From Anammoximicrobium sp032229885 (lineage in GTDB: Bacteria > Planctomycetota > Planctomycetia > Pirellulales > Pirellulaceae): DNA of 32,740 nucleotides. Of the stretch, positions 25,731-32,740 are shown one piece after another. The first letter of the stretch is position 1. Each line of letters begins with the position of its first letter. The DNA is taken from positions 1 to 32,740 of the forward strand of contig JAVYAJ010000082.1 of the NCBI GenBank assembly GCA_032229885.1, in the 5' to 3' direction. The notes below the pieces were generated by a model. The model was not told where the DNA came from and made no database searches. It saw only the letters and a program-made list of their open reading frames with translations. A program made the translations under genes and the position numbers.

Positions 25731-26280
25731 CGCGTTCCCTCGGCGGTGCGAGTTCCCTGAGAGCTTGCGCAAACGCCTGGTAGGCCCAGCGATCGAACAG
25801 CACAAAACGAACCAACTCGGGCCGCTGGCGCGTTTCTAAAAACTCGCGGACGGTCCGCAAGGCTACAACGGAAGCCTGTTCGACCGGATAGCCGTACACG
25901 CCCGTGCTGATCGCGGGAAAAGCGATGCTCCGACAATCGTGTTCGATGGCCAATTCGAGACAGCGACGGTGGACGGCCGCCAACAGTTCGGCCTCGCCGT
26001 GCGTCCCGCCGGACCAGATCGGTCCTACGGCATGAAAGACGTGCTTCGCCGCGAGCTGGCCGGCCCCCGAGACGACCGCCGAACCCGTGGGGCAGCCATC
26101 AGGGTACAGACGATCCGTCTCGCGCATGATGCTCGGCCCGCCCCGCCGGTGAATTGCCCCGTCGACGCCTCCGCCGCCCGCCAGACGCGAGTTGGCCGCG
26201 TTGACGATCGCGTCTACCTCTTGGTCGACGATATTTCCCTCGACCAGTTCGATCGTCTGTCTACAAATTGTTGCTTTCAT
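25723..26280 (-). CDS. Macro-domain protein (O-acetyl-ADP-ribose deacetylase type)
   Basis: A 185-residue cytoplasmic protein made of one macro domain, like YmdB/TM-type members. It has the ADP-ribose pocket motifs: GNIVDQEVDAIVNAANSRL with the catalytic-region Asn, GGGGVDGAIHRRGG, and the diphosphate loop FPAISTGVYGYP. Such proteins remove acetyl or ADP-ribosyl groups from small molecules or proteins. The ATG at 26278-26280 follows GAGG at six bases; an upstream in-frame start at 26304 is less likely. It overlaps the DUF3299-like lipoprotein gene by eight bases, an odd pairing of a cytoplasmic ADP-ribose enzyme with an envelope lipoprotein. No ADP-ribosyltransferase gene is nearby. Confidence 0.93.
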   Translation of the reverse strand: MKATICRQTIELVEGNIVDQEVDAIVNAANSRLAGGGGVDGAIHRRGGPSIMRETDRLYPDGCPTGSAVVSGAGQLAAKHVFHAVGPIWSGGTHGEAELLAAVHRRCLELAIEHDCRSIAFPAISTGVYGYPVEQASVVALRTVREFLETRQRPELVRFVLFDRWAYQAFAQALRELAPPRERDA

Positions 26281-26556
26281 CGTTGCCTCGCCGCCCTGGG
26301 GCAACTAAAGTGCATGAATCGACTTGATTTTCGCGCACCGAGAACGGGATCCTGGGCGAATTCGGGAGGACATCGTGCCCCCAGCCGGCCTGCCACAAGA
26401 ATATCGGGTTCCGTGCGGCAAAGGCGGATTGAAATCCAACCTACCTGCCGCCACGCCGGACAATGAAACGGATAACGCCGGGACGAAACGGAGCTACCGG
26501 TTGTTACCGCCATGGGCGCTATTGTAGTCAGTCTCCAACGATGGAGAAACGACAAA

Positions 26557-27546
26557 ATGACGAAGAACCGTTGGATCGTATGCCTGGGGATGTGCTGTTC
26601 GCTGGGACTGACGCTAGCCGCCAGCGCCAAAGACATCTTTGTGGACAACGTCAGGGGCGACGACCGTTTCGTCGGCGCCGAAGCCGCGCGTCGAGGCGCC
26701 GAGGCGGGGCCTTGTCGGACGATCGCTCGCGCGCTGGACCAGGCGGCCACGGGCGATCGAATCATCTTGGCCGCGACCGGCGTGCCCTACCGTGAAAGCA
26801 TTACGCTGCAAGCCGGACGTCACAGCGGAACCACGGACGAGCCATTTCAGATCATCGGCTCGGGCGCAACGCTGTACGGCGCGGCTCGCGTGCCGCACGA
26901 CGCCTGGCAGCATGTGGCTCGCGACATCTACCGATTCTCGCCGTGGCGATCGAGCTACCAACTGCTGTTTCTGGACGGCAGGCCGGCGGCGCGAGCCGTG
27001 TCGGAGCCGGGAGACTGGAGACTGCCGGACCTGCACCCGCATCACTGGTGCCTGTCTCAGGCCAGCGTGTTCTTTCGAACGGCCCCCAAACGGACTGCCG
27101 ACAGTTATGACCTCGAGTATTGCGCGCTGCCGGTCGGCATCACGCTGTACGAGGTGCGAAACGTCGTCATCCAGGATCTGATCGTGCAGGGTTTCCAGTT
27201 GGACGGCATCAACGCCCACGATAGCGCGTTCGGCGTGTCGCTGGAACGTGTCACCTGCCGCGGCAACGCTCGCAGCGGCGTCTCTGTGGGCGGCGCATCC
27301 CAGGTGACGCTCGCCCACTGCCTGTTGGGCGGCAACGCGCAGGCCCAGTTGCGAACCGAAGGCCACGCCCATGCTCGACTCGTGGCATGTGAGCTGCTGG
27401 ACGGCTCGGCCCCGGCGATCCGGCGCGAGGGCGGCAGCGTCGAGTTCGTGCCGTCCGGGCCGCGATCCACGAATCTGGCTCCGCGAGTCGCCAGCTCGTC
27501 CGATCTCGGTTCCGCGCCGGCGCGAGTCCGTCCCGCGTTTCAATGA
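26557..27546 (+). CDS. Small secreted beta-helix protein
   Basis: A 329-residue exported protein. The signal peptide is MTKNRWIVCLGMCCSLGLTL with cleavage near ASAKD. The mature start DIFVDNVRGDDRF and PCRTIARALDQAATGDRIIL match the first turn of many right-handed beta-helix proteins. Later turns are ITLYEVRNVVIQDLIVQG, GVSLERVTCRGNARSGVSVGG and HARLVACELLDGS. The C-terminal 30 residues are low-complexity. It is about one third the size of the beta-helix protein at 9344 and has no C-terminal sandwich. The ATG at 26557 has GGAG ten bases upstream; an earlier in-frame ATG at 26512 would add 15 residues before the signal. Function, probably polysaccharide binding or cleavage, is inferred. Confidence 0.82.
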   Translation: MTKNRWIVCLGMCCSLGLTLAASAKDIFVDNVRGDDRFVGAEAARRGAEAGPCRTIARALDQAATGDRIILAATGVPYRESITLQAGRHSGTTDEPFQIIGSGATLYGAARVPHDAWQHVARDIYRFSPWRSSYQLLFLDGRPAARAVSEPGDWRLPDLHPHHWCLSQASVFFRTAPKRTADSYDLEYCALPVGITLYEVRNVVIQDLIVQGFQLDGINAHDSAFGVSLERVTCRGNARSGVSVGGASQVTLAHCLLGGNAQAQLRTEGHAHARLVACELLDGSAPAIRREGGSVEFVPSGPRSTNLAPRVASSSDLGSAPARVRPAFQ

Positions 27547-27598
27547 ATCCAGAGCGCGCAGCACGCCACCGCGGCGGGCGCTTGTCGCGCGCCGCCCG

Positions 27599-27704
27599 TC
27601 GGGGGCGCGGTCGCCCACGTGATGGCACACCAGCTCGCTGACGGCTTCGAGACGACCGACCAAACGAGCCTTTCGGGGGCGCGGTCGCCCACACGATGAC
27701 ACAC
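27599..27704. repeat. Two 32-bp direct repeats with a 74-bp period
   Basis: 27599-27630 and 27673-27704 match at 29 of 32 positions. Each begins TCGGGGGCGCGGTCGCCCAC and contains a short stem GGGCG-CGGT-CGCCC. They lie in the 355-bp convergent spacer between the beta-helix and GH99-like genes, which otherwise holds no gene. With only two copies a CRISPR array is not supported. Confidence 0.7.
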
Positions 27705-27901
27705 GGCACGGGCCCGCGACGGACGGAGATCCGCGACCGGTTGTCAGGCACAGCCTCGCGGTCGCGGGGCCGTCACCAGGCGTACCGTCCGATAGCGTCC
27801 TACGAACGACGCACCGCGTCGGAACTCGCCCGTCCCGGCGACGGCATCGGCTGGGAGAGCGACGCTCGGTCGTGCCACTGGAATCGTCCGTGTGCAGGTG
27901 A

Positions 27902-30679
27902 TCAGCCCGAGCTCAGGCGAATGTAATCGATCGCAAACTCGACGCCGGGCGCCGTCGCCGGATCGATCCGCAGCGCCGTGACGATCCGCCGCCAGCGCGA
28001 AGCCTTCGTCAGATCGATTTCATAGTCGTGGAACTGGCCGTCGCCGATGATGCTGACGCTGGCCGACGCGTTCTCGTTCATGGCCGAGAATGGCGTGGCC
28101 CAAAAGATCTGCAAGCGTTGGTTTCGGTTGCTGCGAACGCGAAGCGACAGCTGATTGAGACGGCTCGCTTCGATCTGCAGTCCGGACACTTGCAACGCCG
28201 GATCGTGGCCGATCGAGCGGCCGATCAACAGCCCGTCTCGCGACGCTAGGTCGGCAACGTGCGCGTTGCCAATCCAGCCTTGCAGATCGGCGGCCGAGTC
28301 GAACTCCCAGGCGGTCTTGGCGGCCGGCGTCGGCAGGTCGTAAGGCCCGCGTCCCACGTCGGCGGGAACGAGGTTCGGCGGCCAATCGCCCGGTTCACAG
28401 AACGCGGCGCGCAATTGGTCAAGATCCTGAAAACCGTACTGTGCGTAAGGCTCGATGTAGCTGCCTTCGCCCCACTCGTTGACCGGTCCGAGCAGGATGA
28501 TCTTCTTGTGGTGTTCGTCAGCAAATTGGCGGCCGAGCCGACAGAGCTTGCCGAACAGGTTTGGCGTACGGCCTTCGGCGACGATCGACTTGTCGCCGTG
28601 CCAAGGTCGAGCGTCCCAGCCCGTGTCGATAACCGGCAGATATAGCAAGCCCCCGGACGAACGCTGCGCCTTGTCCCACAACTCGGGACATGTATCGAGC
28701 AGGTTGGCGTAGGGGAATCGATTGCCTCCGGATTGCCGCCAGGCGAGCTGGAAGGCGTGGTAGGTCGTCGCCGCTTCGAATCCTTCGCGGACCAATTCCG
28801 CCGTTCGCCGGTGATCGTCGTGTCCGCTCATGGCCACAAAATAGATCCCCGGCAATCCGGCGGCTTTCGCCATCTCCTGCGACATGGCATACAGCCTGGC
28901 CGCCTCGTCGCTGCCTCCCAAGTCATCGCGCACGTTTTGGGGCGCCCAGATCATCACGACCGGCCGGTCATCGATGCGATAGTACTCGGGGGTGTGGAAG
29001 TAATGGTCGATCCAGTACTGCGTCACGTCGCGCCAATCGTCGGCCGAATGCGTGTTCGGCGGATTGTGATTGGCCCACATAACGCACCATTTCAGATATC
29101 GTTTGTACCGCGCTTTGCCGTAGGCGTCGTGCAACCAGTGCTCCAACTGGCGCCGTCCCTGACACCAATACCAGTCGACCATATAGAAGTCGATGCCATG
29201 CTCGACCGCCCACTTGATCTGCCAGTCGGCGCACTCAGGATTCGACTCGTCGTACCAACCCAGAATCGGTTTGCGATTGGGCCAGTCGAGGATCGGTCGC
29301 CACTGCCGCATGGTCGGAAAGCCCGGGAAATAAAACGCGCCGATCTCATACGGGCTTTTCACCGGTTTCGGCTCAGGAACATAATCGCTGGGCGGCACGT
29401 CGGGCTTTGGGGTCAGCTCGAGCGCGGCGACCGCGGACACAGGCTCTGCGCCCGCGGCAGCGACCCGCACCCTCATGCCGAGCGTTCCCACACGGTCCGA
29501 ACGCACCTGCCAGCGGACCGTCTTGGGCAGATCGAACGACAGGTGATCGATCGTCTTCGTGGCGCCGTCGAGCACCTGAGCTGGCCCATCCGCCTCGAAT
29601 GTGGCGACCACGTGTTCAGCCGTCTGGCCGCCGCGGTTGGCGAGCATACAGCTCACCTGCACCTGCCGCCCGGCCCGCTGGATGCCTTCGTCGGGACCGA
29701 AATACACGACGTCAAACTCGATCGGTCCCTGCGGATCGGCAGCGACTTGGACCGACTCGATCTGCGTCGCGCTATCCGCGCCGCCGGGCAACTGCAGCCC
29801 GAGCATGACGATGGTGTCGCGCCATTTGGCGAGCGCGTCACAGGCGAGATTATAGGTGTGCATCCGGCCGTCCGCTCGTAGCGAAAACGTCATGTCCTGC
29901 CAACCGAACTGGCTGTCGCAGACACAGAACAGCCGACCGCTGCCCGCCGTCGAGGTCGCCAACCGCACGGACACGAACGCGTGCTCGGCGGCCGGAATCG
30001 ACAACAACGGGCTGAGCAGGATCGGTCCTTGAGGGCCTTGGGCCACGTCGCCCGAGTCGATCCACTGGTCGCGCAGGTCAGCAGCGTTCCAAGCCTGGGC
30101 CGCACAGGCGTTCGGCGCCGGGGCTTGAGCGATGCGGACCCACTGCAAGTCGAACTCGCCATCGCTGGGCGGGTCGAATCGCAGGCGGATGATTTTCTTG
30201 GCCGCTTGCCAGAACGGCCAAATGCGGTAGACGTGATAGGCGCCGTCCCCATGCGTGTTGAACGCCCGGTATTTCTGCGCGCTGAATCCGCCATACTGGC
30301 CTTCCAACGTTTCCGTCCAAAACAGCTCGGCCATCGAAGGCGAGGTTCCTCGGAGACAGATCTCGACATACTGCGTGGCTGTGGCCGAGATCTCGAAAAC
30401 CGGACCGAACAGGATCGGGTCGTTGCCGGTGGCGCGTCCGTGCAGCGTTCCGTCACCCACGCGAACGTCGGCCAGTTGGCCGCCAAGCGTCCAGCCTTGC
30501 AAGTCGTTGTCGGCATCGAAACGCCACTGGACCAGCGTCTGGCCAGGGGACCGGTCCGGCCTGTTGTCTCCGGACCGCGTTGGCGTCTTGCTGACCGACT
30601 GTGCCAGTGCGCCGGCCGTCATCAGCGCCGCGCACCACGGCGCCCATCCCAGACATCTTCGTATGATCGATGGTGACAT
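27902..30679 (-). CDS. Secreted GH99-like (WbsX) protein flanked by beta-sandwich modules
   Basis: A 925-residue exported protein with a Sec signal ending near GALAQ (residue 26). Residues about 440-750 form a WbsX/GH99-like TIM barrel: IGAFYFPGFPTMRQWRP opens it, HGIDFYMVDWYWCQG, CVMWANHNPP and RPVVMIWAP follow, and VNEWGEGSYIEPY closes it, with Glu residues at the usual catalytic position. GH99 relatives are endo-alpha-mannosidases; WbsX proteins are often tied to polysaccharide synthesis or breakdown. The N-terminal module (about 48-190) starts WRFDADNDLQGW and the C-terminal one (about 775-925) starts WEFDSAADLQGW, so a carbohydrate-binding-like module seems duplicated around the barrel. 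The ATG at 30677-30679 has GAGGAG upstream. It follows the histidine kinase by 108 bases. Confidence 0.87.
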   Translation of the reverse strand: MSPSIIRRCLGWAPWCAALMTAGALAQSVSKTPTRSGDNRPDRSPGQTLVQWRFDADNDLQGWTLGGQLADVRVGDGTLHGRATGNDPILFGPVFEISATATQYVEICLRGTSPSMAELFWTETLEGQYGGFSAQKYRAFNTHGDGAYHVYRIWPFWQAAKKIIRLRFDPPSDGEFDLQWVRIAQAPAPNACAAQAWNAADLRDQWIDSGDVAQGPQGPILLSPLLSIPAAEHAFVSVRLATSTAGSGRLFCVCDSQFGWQDMTFSLRADGRMHTYNLACDALAKWRDTIVMLGLQLPGGADSATQIESVQVAADPQGPIEFDVVYFGPDEGIQRAGRQVQVSCMLANRGGQTAEHVVATFEADGPAQVLDGATKTIDHLSFDLPKTVRWQVRSDRVGTLGMRVRVAAAGAEPVSAVAALELTPKPDVPPSDYVPEPKPVKSPYEIGAFYFPGFPTMRQWRPILDWPNRKPILGWYDESNPECADWQIKWAVEHGIDFYMVDWYWCQGRRQLEHWLHDAYGKARYKRYLKWCVMWANHNPPNTHSADDWRDVTQYWIDHYFHTPEYYRIDDRPVVMIWAPQNVRDDLGGSDEAARLYAMSQEMAKAAGLPGIYFVAMSGHDDHRRTAELVREGFEAATTYHAFQLAWRQSGGNRFPYANLLDTCPELWDKAQRSSGGLLYLPVIDTGWDARPWHGDKSIVAEGRTPNLFGKLCRLGRQFADEHHKKIILLGPVNEWGEGSYIEPYAQYGFQDLDQLRAAFCEPGDWPPNLVPADVGRGPYDLPTPAAKTAWEFDSAADLQGWIGNAHVADLASRDGLLIGRSIGHDPALQVSGLQIEASRLNQLSLRVRSNRNQRLQIFWATPFSAMNENASASVSIIGDGQFHDYEIDLTKASRWRRIVTALRIDPATAPGVEFAIDYIRLSSG

Positions 30680-30787
30680 GGCTCCAACTCCTCGAGAACG
30701 ACGCCTTCGGAGCGCGGGTTGAAGCGTCCGTCGCCTGCCCGTCGCATCGCCACGCCGTCGCATCGTCCGGGCGGCGGCTGATCGTCG

Positions 30788-31519
30788 CTACAGGATCCGC
30801 GCCGGTTGAGGGAATTCGATCGTGAACTGCGTTCCGCGGCCGATCTCGCTCTGCACGCTGATTCGCCCGCCGTGCGCCTCGATGATCTTGCGGGCCGTGG
30901 GAAGGCCGAGGCCCGAGCCGCCGTTCTTGGTCGAAAAGAAAGTCTCGAACATCCGCATCGCCGTGCGGCTGTCCATCCCGCAGCCCGTGTCGATCAGGTC
31001 CAAAGCGACGCCCTGGCGCGCCAACCGTGTTCGGACCAACAGTTGGCCGCCGTCGGGCATCGCCTCGAGGCCGTTCTTGACCAGATTCAGCAGCGCCGCG
31101 TACAACGTCTGTTCGTCCAGCTTGATGCTGGGCAAGGCCGGATCCAGGAATCGGACGAACTCGACGTCCGCCTGCCTGGCCTGCGGCTCGAACAGCGTCA
31201 ACACCCGCTCGACCACTTCATTCAAGCTGCCAGGAGTCAGCTCGAGTTCGCCCAGGCGAGCGAACCGGAGAAAGTCGCGCAACAGGTTTTCCAGCCGCTC
31301 ACACTGTTTCTGGACCGTCTCGATCTTCTGCAACGCGCGGCGTTCGTGAGGCGTTTGGGCGGCGGCAAAATCCTCGGCGAGCAGCTCCATATTCATGTGG
31401 ATCACGGACAGCGGGTTCTTGATCTCGTGCGCCAGCGATCCCGCCAACTCGGCCAGCTCGTTGTACTGTCTTCGCAGACGTTCGGTGAGCGGTTCCGGGG
31501 TCGAAGTCGAGTCGGCCAT
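30788..31519 (-). CDS. Soluble sensor histidine kinase without sensor domain
   Basis: A 243-residue cytoplasmic kinase. The H box is LAGSLAHEIKNPLSVIHMN with phospho-acceptor H31; the HATPase domain has N box NLVKNGLEAM, G1 DTGCGM, F box FETFFSTK, and G2 GSGLGLPTA. Only about 20 residues precede the dimerisation helix, and there is no membrane segment, PAS or HAMP, so input must come from a partner protein. Its ATG starts one base after the nadC stop (TAA-T-ATG), pointing to co-translation with nadC. No response regulator is in the window. The name or target is unknown; NtrB-like HisKA grouping is the closest description. Confidence 0.92.
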   Translation of the reverse strand: MADSTSTPEPLTERLRRQYNELAELAGSLAHEIKNPLSVIHMNMELLAEDFAAAQTPHERRALQKIETVQKQCERLENLLRDFLRFARLGELELTPGSLNEVVERVLTLFEPQARQADVEFVRFLDPALPSIKLDEQTLYAALLNLVKNGLEAMPDGGQLLVRTRLARQGVALDLIDTGCGMDSRTAMRMFETFFSTKNGGSGLGLPTARKIIEAHGGRISVQSEIGRGTQFTIEFPQPARIL

Positions 31520-31520
31520 A

Positions 31521-32441
31521 TTACAGACTCCAATCCAACGCGATATCGAGGACGGTCGCCGAGTGGGTCACCGCGCCGACGCTGATCCGCTCGACGCCCG
31601 TCCGAGCGATCTCGCGGACGGTCTCTAGATTGACCCCGCCGCTGGCCTCGAGTTCGATTCCCGCGTCGACGGCGTTTCTGCGGGCGGCGGCGTCCCGCAA
31701 TTGATCGGGCGTCATATTGTCCAGCAGCACAATGTCGGGCCGTGCCAGCAGCGCGTCGTCCAGTTGGTCGAGCGTATCGACTTCGACCTCGACGATCATC
31801 GTTTCCGCTTCGCTTGGATCGCGCATCACCGAACGAAGGAATTCGCGGGCGCACCGGACGGCGTCGCCCGGCCCGAGTTGCAGCCAAGCCAAATGATTGT
31901 CCTTGATCAGCACGGCGTCAAACAGGCCGAGCCGATGATTGCTCCCGCCGCCGCAACGAACGGCGTATTTCTCCAATCGCCGCCAGCCCGGCGTGGTCTT
32001 TCGCGTGTCGTAAATTCGAGCCGCGGTTCCTTGTACGGCGTCGACGAACCGACGCGTCAACGTCGCCACTCCGGACAGCCGCCCCAGCAGATTCAGCAGC
32101 AATCGTTCGGCCGTCAGCATCTCGCGGACCGGACCGCTCAGCCTAGCCACGATCTCGCCTCGGTCAAGCTTCTGCCCGTCGGCGACCAAGGGCTCGCAGA
32201 CGACGGAGACATCCATTTCGTCGAGCGCCAACTGGATCGCGGGCATCCCCGCCAGAACGCCCGGTTGTCTGGCGACGATCGCAGCTCGACCCTGGGCGTC
32301 GGCCGGCGCGAGCGCGACGCTGGTCCAGTCGTGGCGTCGCCCCAAGTCCTCGCGAATCGCCAGACGCACGATCTGGCGACAATCATCGGCTACGGCGCTA
32401 TCCCAGACGATCTGGGTGTGGTCTCTGCGAGTAGCTGTCAT
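31521..32441 (-). CDS. nadC: Nicotinate-nucleotide pyrophosphorylase (carboxylating)
   Basis: Converts quinolinate and PRPP to nicotinate mononucleotide in de novo NAD synthesis. The 306-residue product has the family features: LAIREDLGRRHDWTS, LNLLGRLSGVATLTRRFVDA, IYDTRKTTPGWRRLEKYAVR with the quinolinate-binding Arg and Lys residues, GGGSNHRLGLFDAVLIKDNH, VEVEVDTLDQ, VLLDNMTPDQL and LEASGGVNL. Length is slightly above the usual 280-300. The ATG at 32439-32441 has AGGA about nine bases upstream; the frame is open to 32543. It is followed one base later by the histidine kinase gene. Confidence 0.95.
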   Translation of the reverse strand: MTATRRDHTQIVWDSAVADDCRQIVRLAIREDLGRRHDWTSVALAPADAQGRAAIVARQPGVLAGMPAIQLALDEMDVSVVCEPLVADGQKLDRGEIVARLSGPVREMLTAERLLLNLLGRLSGVATLTRRFVDAVQGTAARIYDTRKTTPGWRRLEKYAVRCGGGSNHRLGLFDAVLIKDNHLAWLQLGPGDAVRCAREFLRSVMRDPSEAETMIVEVEVDTLDQLDDALLARPDIVLLDNMTPDQLRDAAARRNAVDAGIELEASGGVNLETVREIARTGVERISVGAVTHSATVLDIALDWSL

Positions 32442-32586
32442 CGGCGTATTCCTGCGAGGTGTAACGGTTGGATCAAACCGCGAGTTCGACCCGCGGCGGG
32501 ACGCTCGGCGCGTTGGACGATGGACGCCCGCCGTCGGAGGCACGGCTGACGCGGCGGCTAGTGCCGCAAATCAGAATTAGCAGGTC

Positions 32587-32617
32587 ACTATAGCCAGACT
32601 TTCGCCAGTCTGTGCAA
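32587..32617 (-). promoter_or_regulatory. Possible nadC promoter with palindromic operator in the spacer
   Basis: Read on the minus strand: TTGCAC (32617-32612), 19 bases, TATAGT (32592-32587), upstream of nadC. The spacer carries a palindrome CAGACT-six bases-AGTCTG (32595-32612), a typical repressor position. The 19-bp spacing is long. TATAGCCA occurs again at 32635-32642. Nothing else gene-like is seen in 32442-32740. Confidence 0.3.
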
Positions 32618-32707
32618 TATCGTAAGTCGGGATTTATAGCCATGACGACTGGTCCCTACCCAGTTTGTCAGCTGAAATGCGCTCGTTGAGAGTCTGCGCA
32701 GTGTGTA

Positions 32708-32740
32708 GGGCCACGCTCCACGCGTGGTTGGAGGGCCACG
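32708..32740. repeat. Palindromic CCACGC repeat at the right edge
   Basis: GCCACGCTCC (32710-32719) overlaps the palindrome CCACGCGTGG (32718-32727), and GGGCCACG occurs at 32708-32715 and again at the end, cut by the window. The complement GGAGCGTGGC occurs twice near 12154. It looks like part of an interspersed repeat that continues outside. Confidence 0.45.

Noticed and set aside
27599..27704. CRISPR array
   Set aside because: Only two repeats, no further units and no cas genes in the window.

Overview
The window looks like chromosomal DNA of a high-GC planctomycete, probably Pirellulales-like. This rests on gene content, not on a search: a DUF1559 pseudopilin with its small lipoprotein partner, Tat-exported oxidoreductases, a membrane protein joining a c-type haem motif, a TolB-like propeller and TPRs, a ceramidase-type hydrolase with LamG modules, a GH99-like (WbsX) protein and a non-RD Ser/Thr kinase. 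I see no phage, insertion sequence, CRISPR array, tRNA or rRNA.

Layout. 1-4315 (minus): hisD, then 24 bases later the haem/propeller/TPR protein, which runs off the left edge. 4751-9309 (plus): a YqaA/DedA-type membrane protein, a DUF1559 pseudopilin overlapping its lipoprotein by one base, a ROK kinase and ScpB. 9344-12076 (minus): a large secreted beta-helix protein convergent with scpB. 12477-13733 (plus): hisE and hisG. 13730-14404: a repeat-rich spacer with a 108-bp inverted-repeat element. 14405-20338 (plus): ceramidase/LamG protein, Ser/Thr kinase, mnmE. 20422-26280 (minus): a Tat-exported protein of unknown function, a Tat-exported Gfo/Idh/MocA oxidoreductase, a secreted HExxH protein, and a macro-domain gene overlapping a DUF3299-like lipoprotein gene. 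26557-27546 (plus): a second beta-helix protein. 27902-32441 (minus): nadC, a soluble histidine kinase one base after it, and the GH99-like protein.

Housekeeping functions (histidine synthesis by hisD, hisE and hisG; NAD synthesis by nadC; tRNA modification by mnmE; chromosome segregation by scpB) alternate with exported proteins that probably act on glycans, lipids or other polymers outside the cytoplasm. At least ten products carry a signal peptide, Tat signal, lipobox, pseudopilin leader or membrane segment.

No single locus is clearly a new system. The best leads are the haem-propeller-TPR protein in a histidine operon, the GH99-like protein flanked by two similar beta-sandwich modules, the overlapping macro/lipoprotein pair, two terminator-like hairpins placed in leaders, and several short palindromic or MITE-like intergenic repeats.
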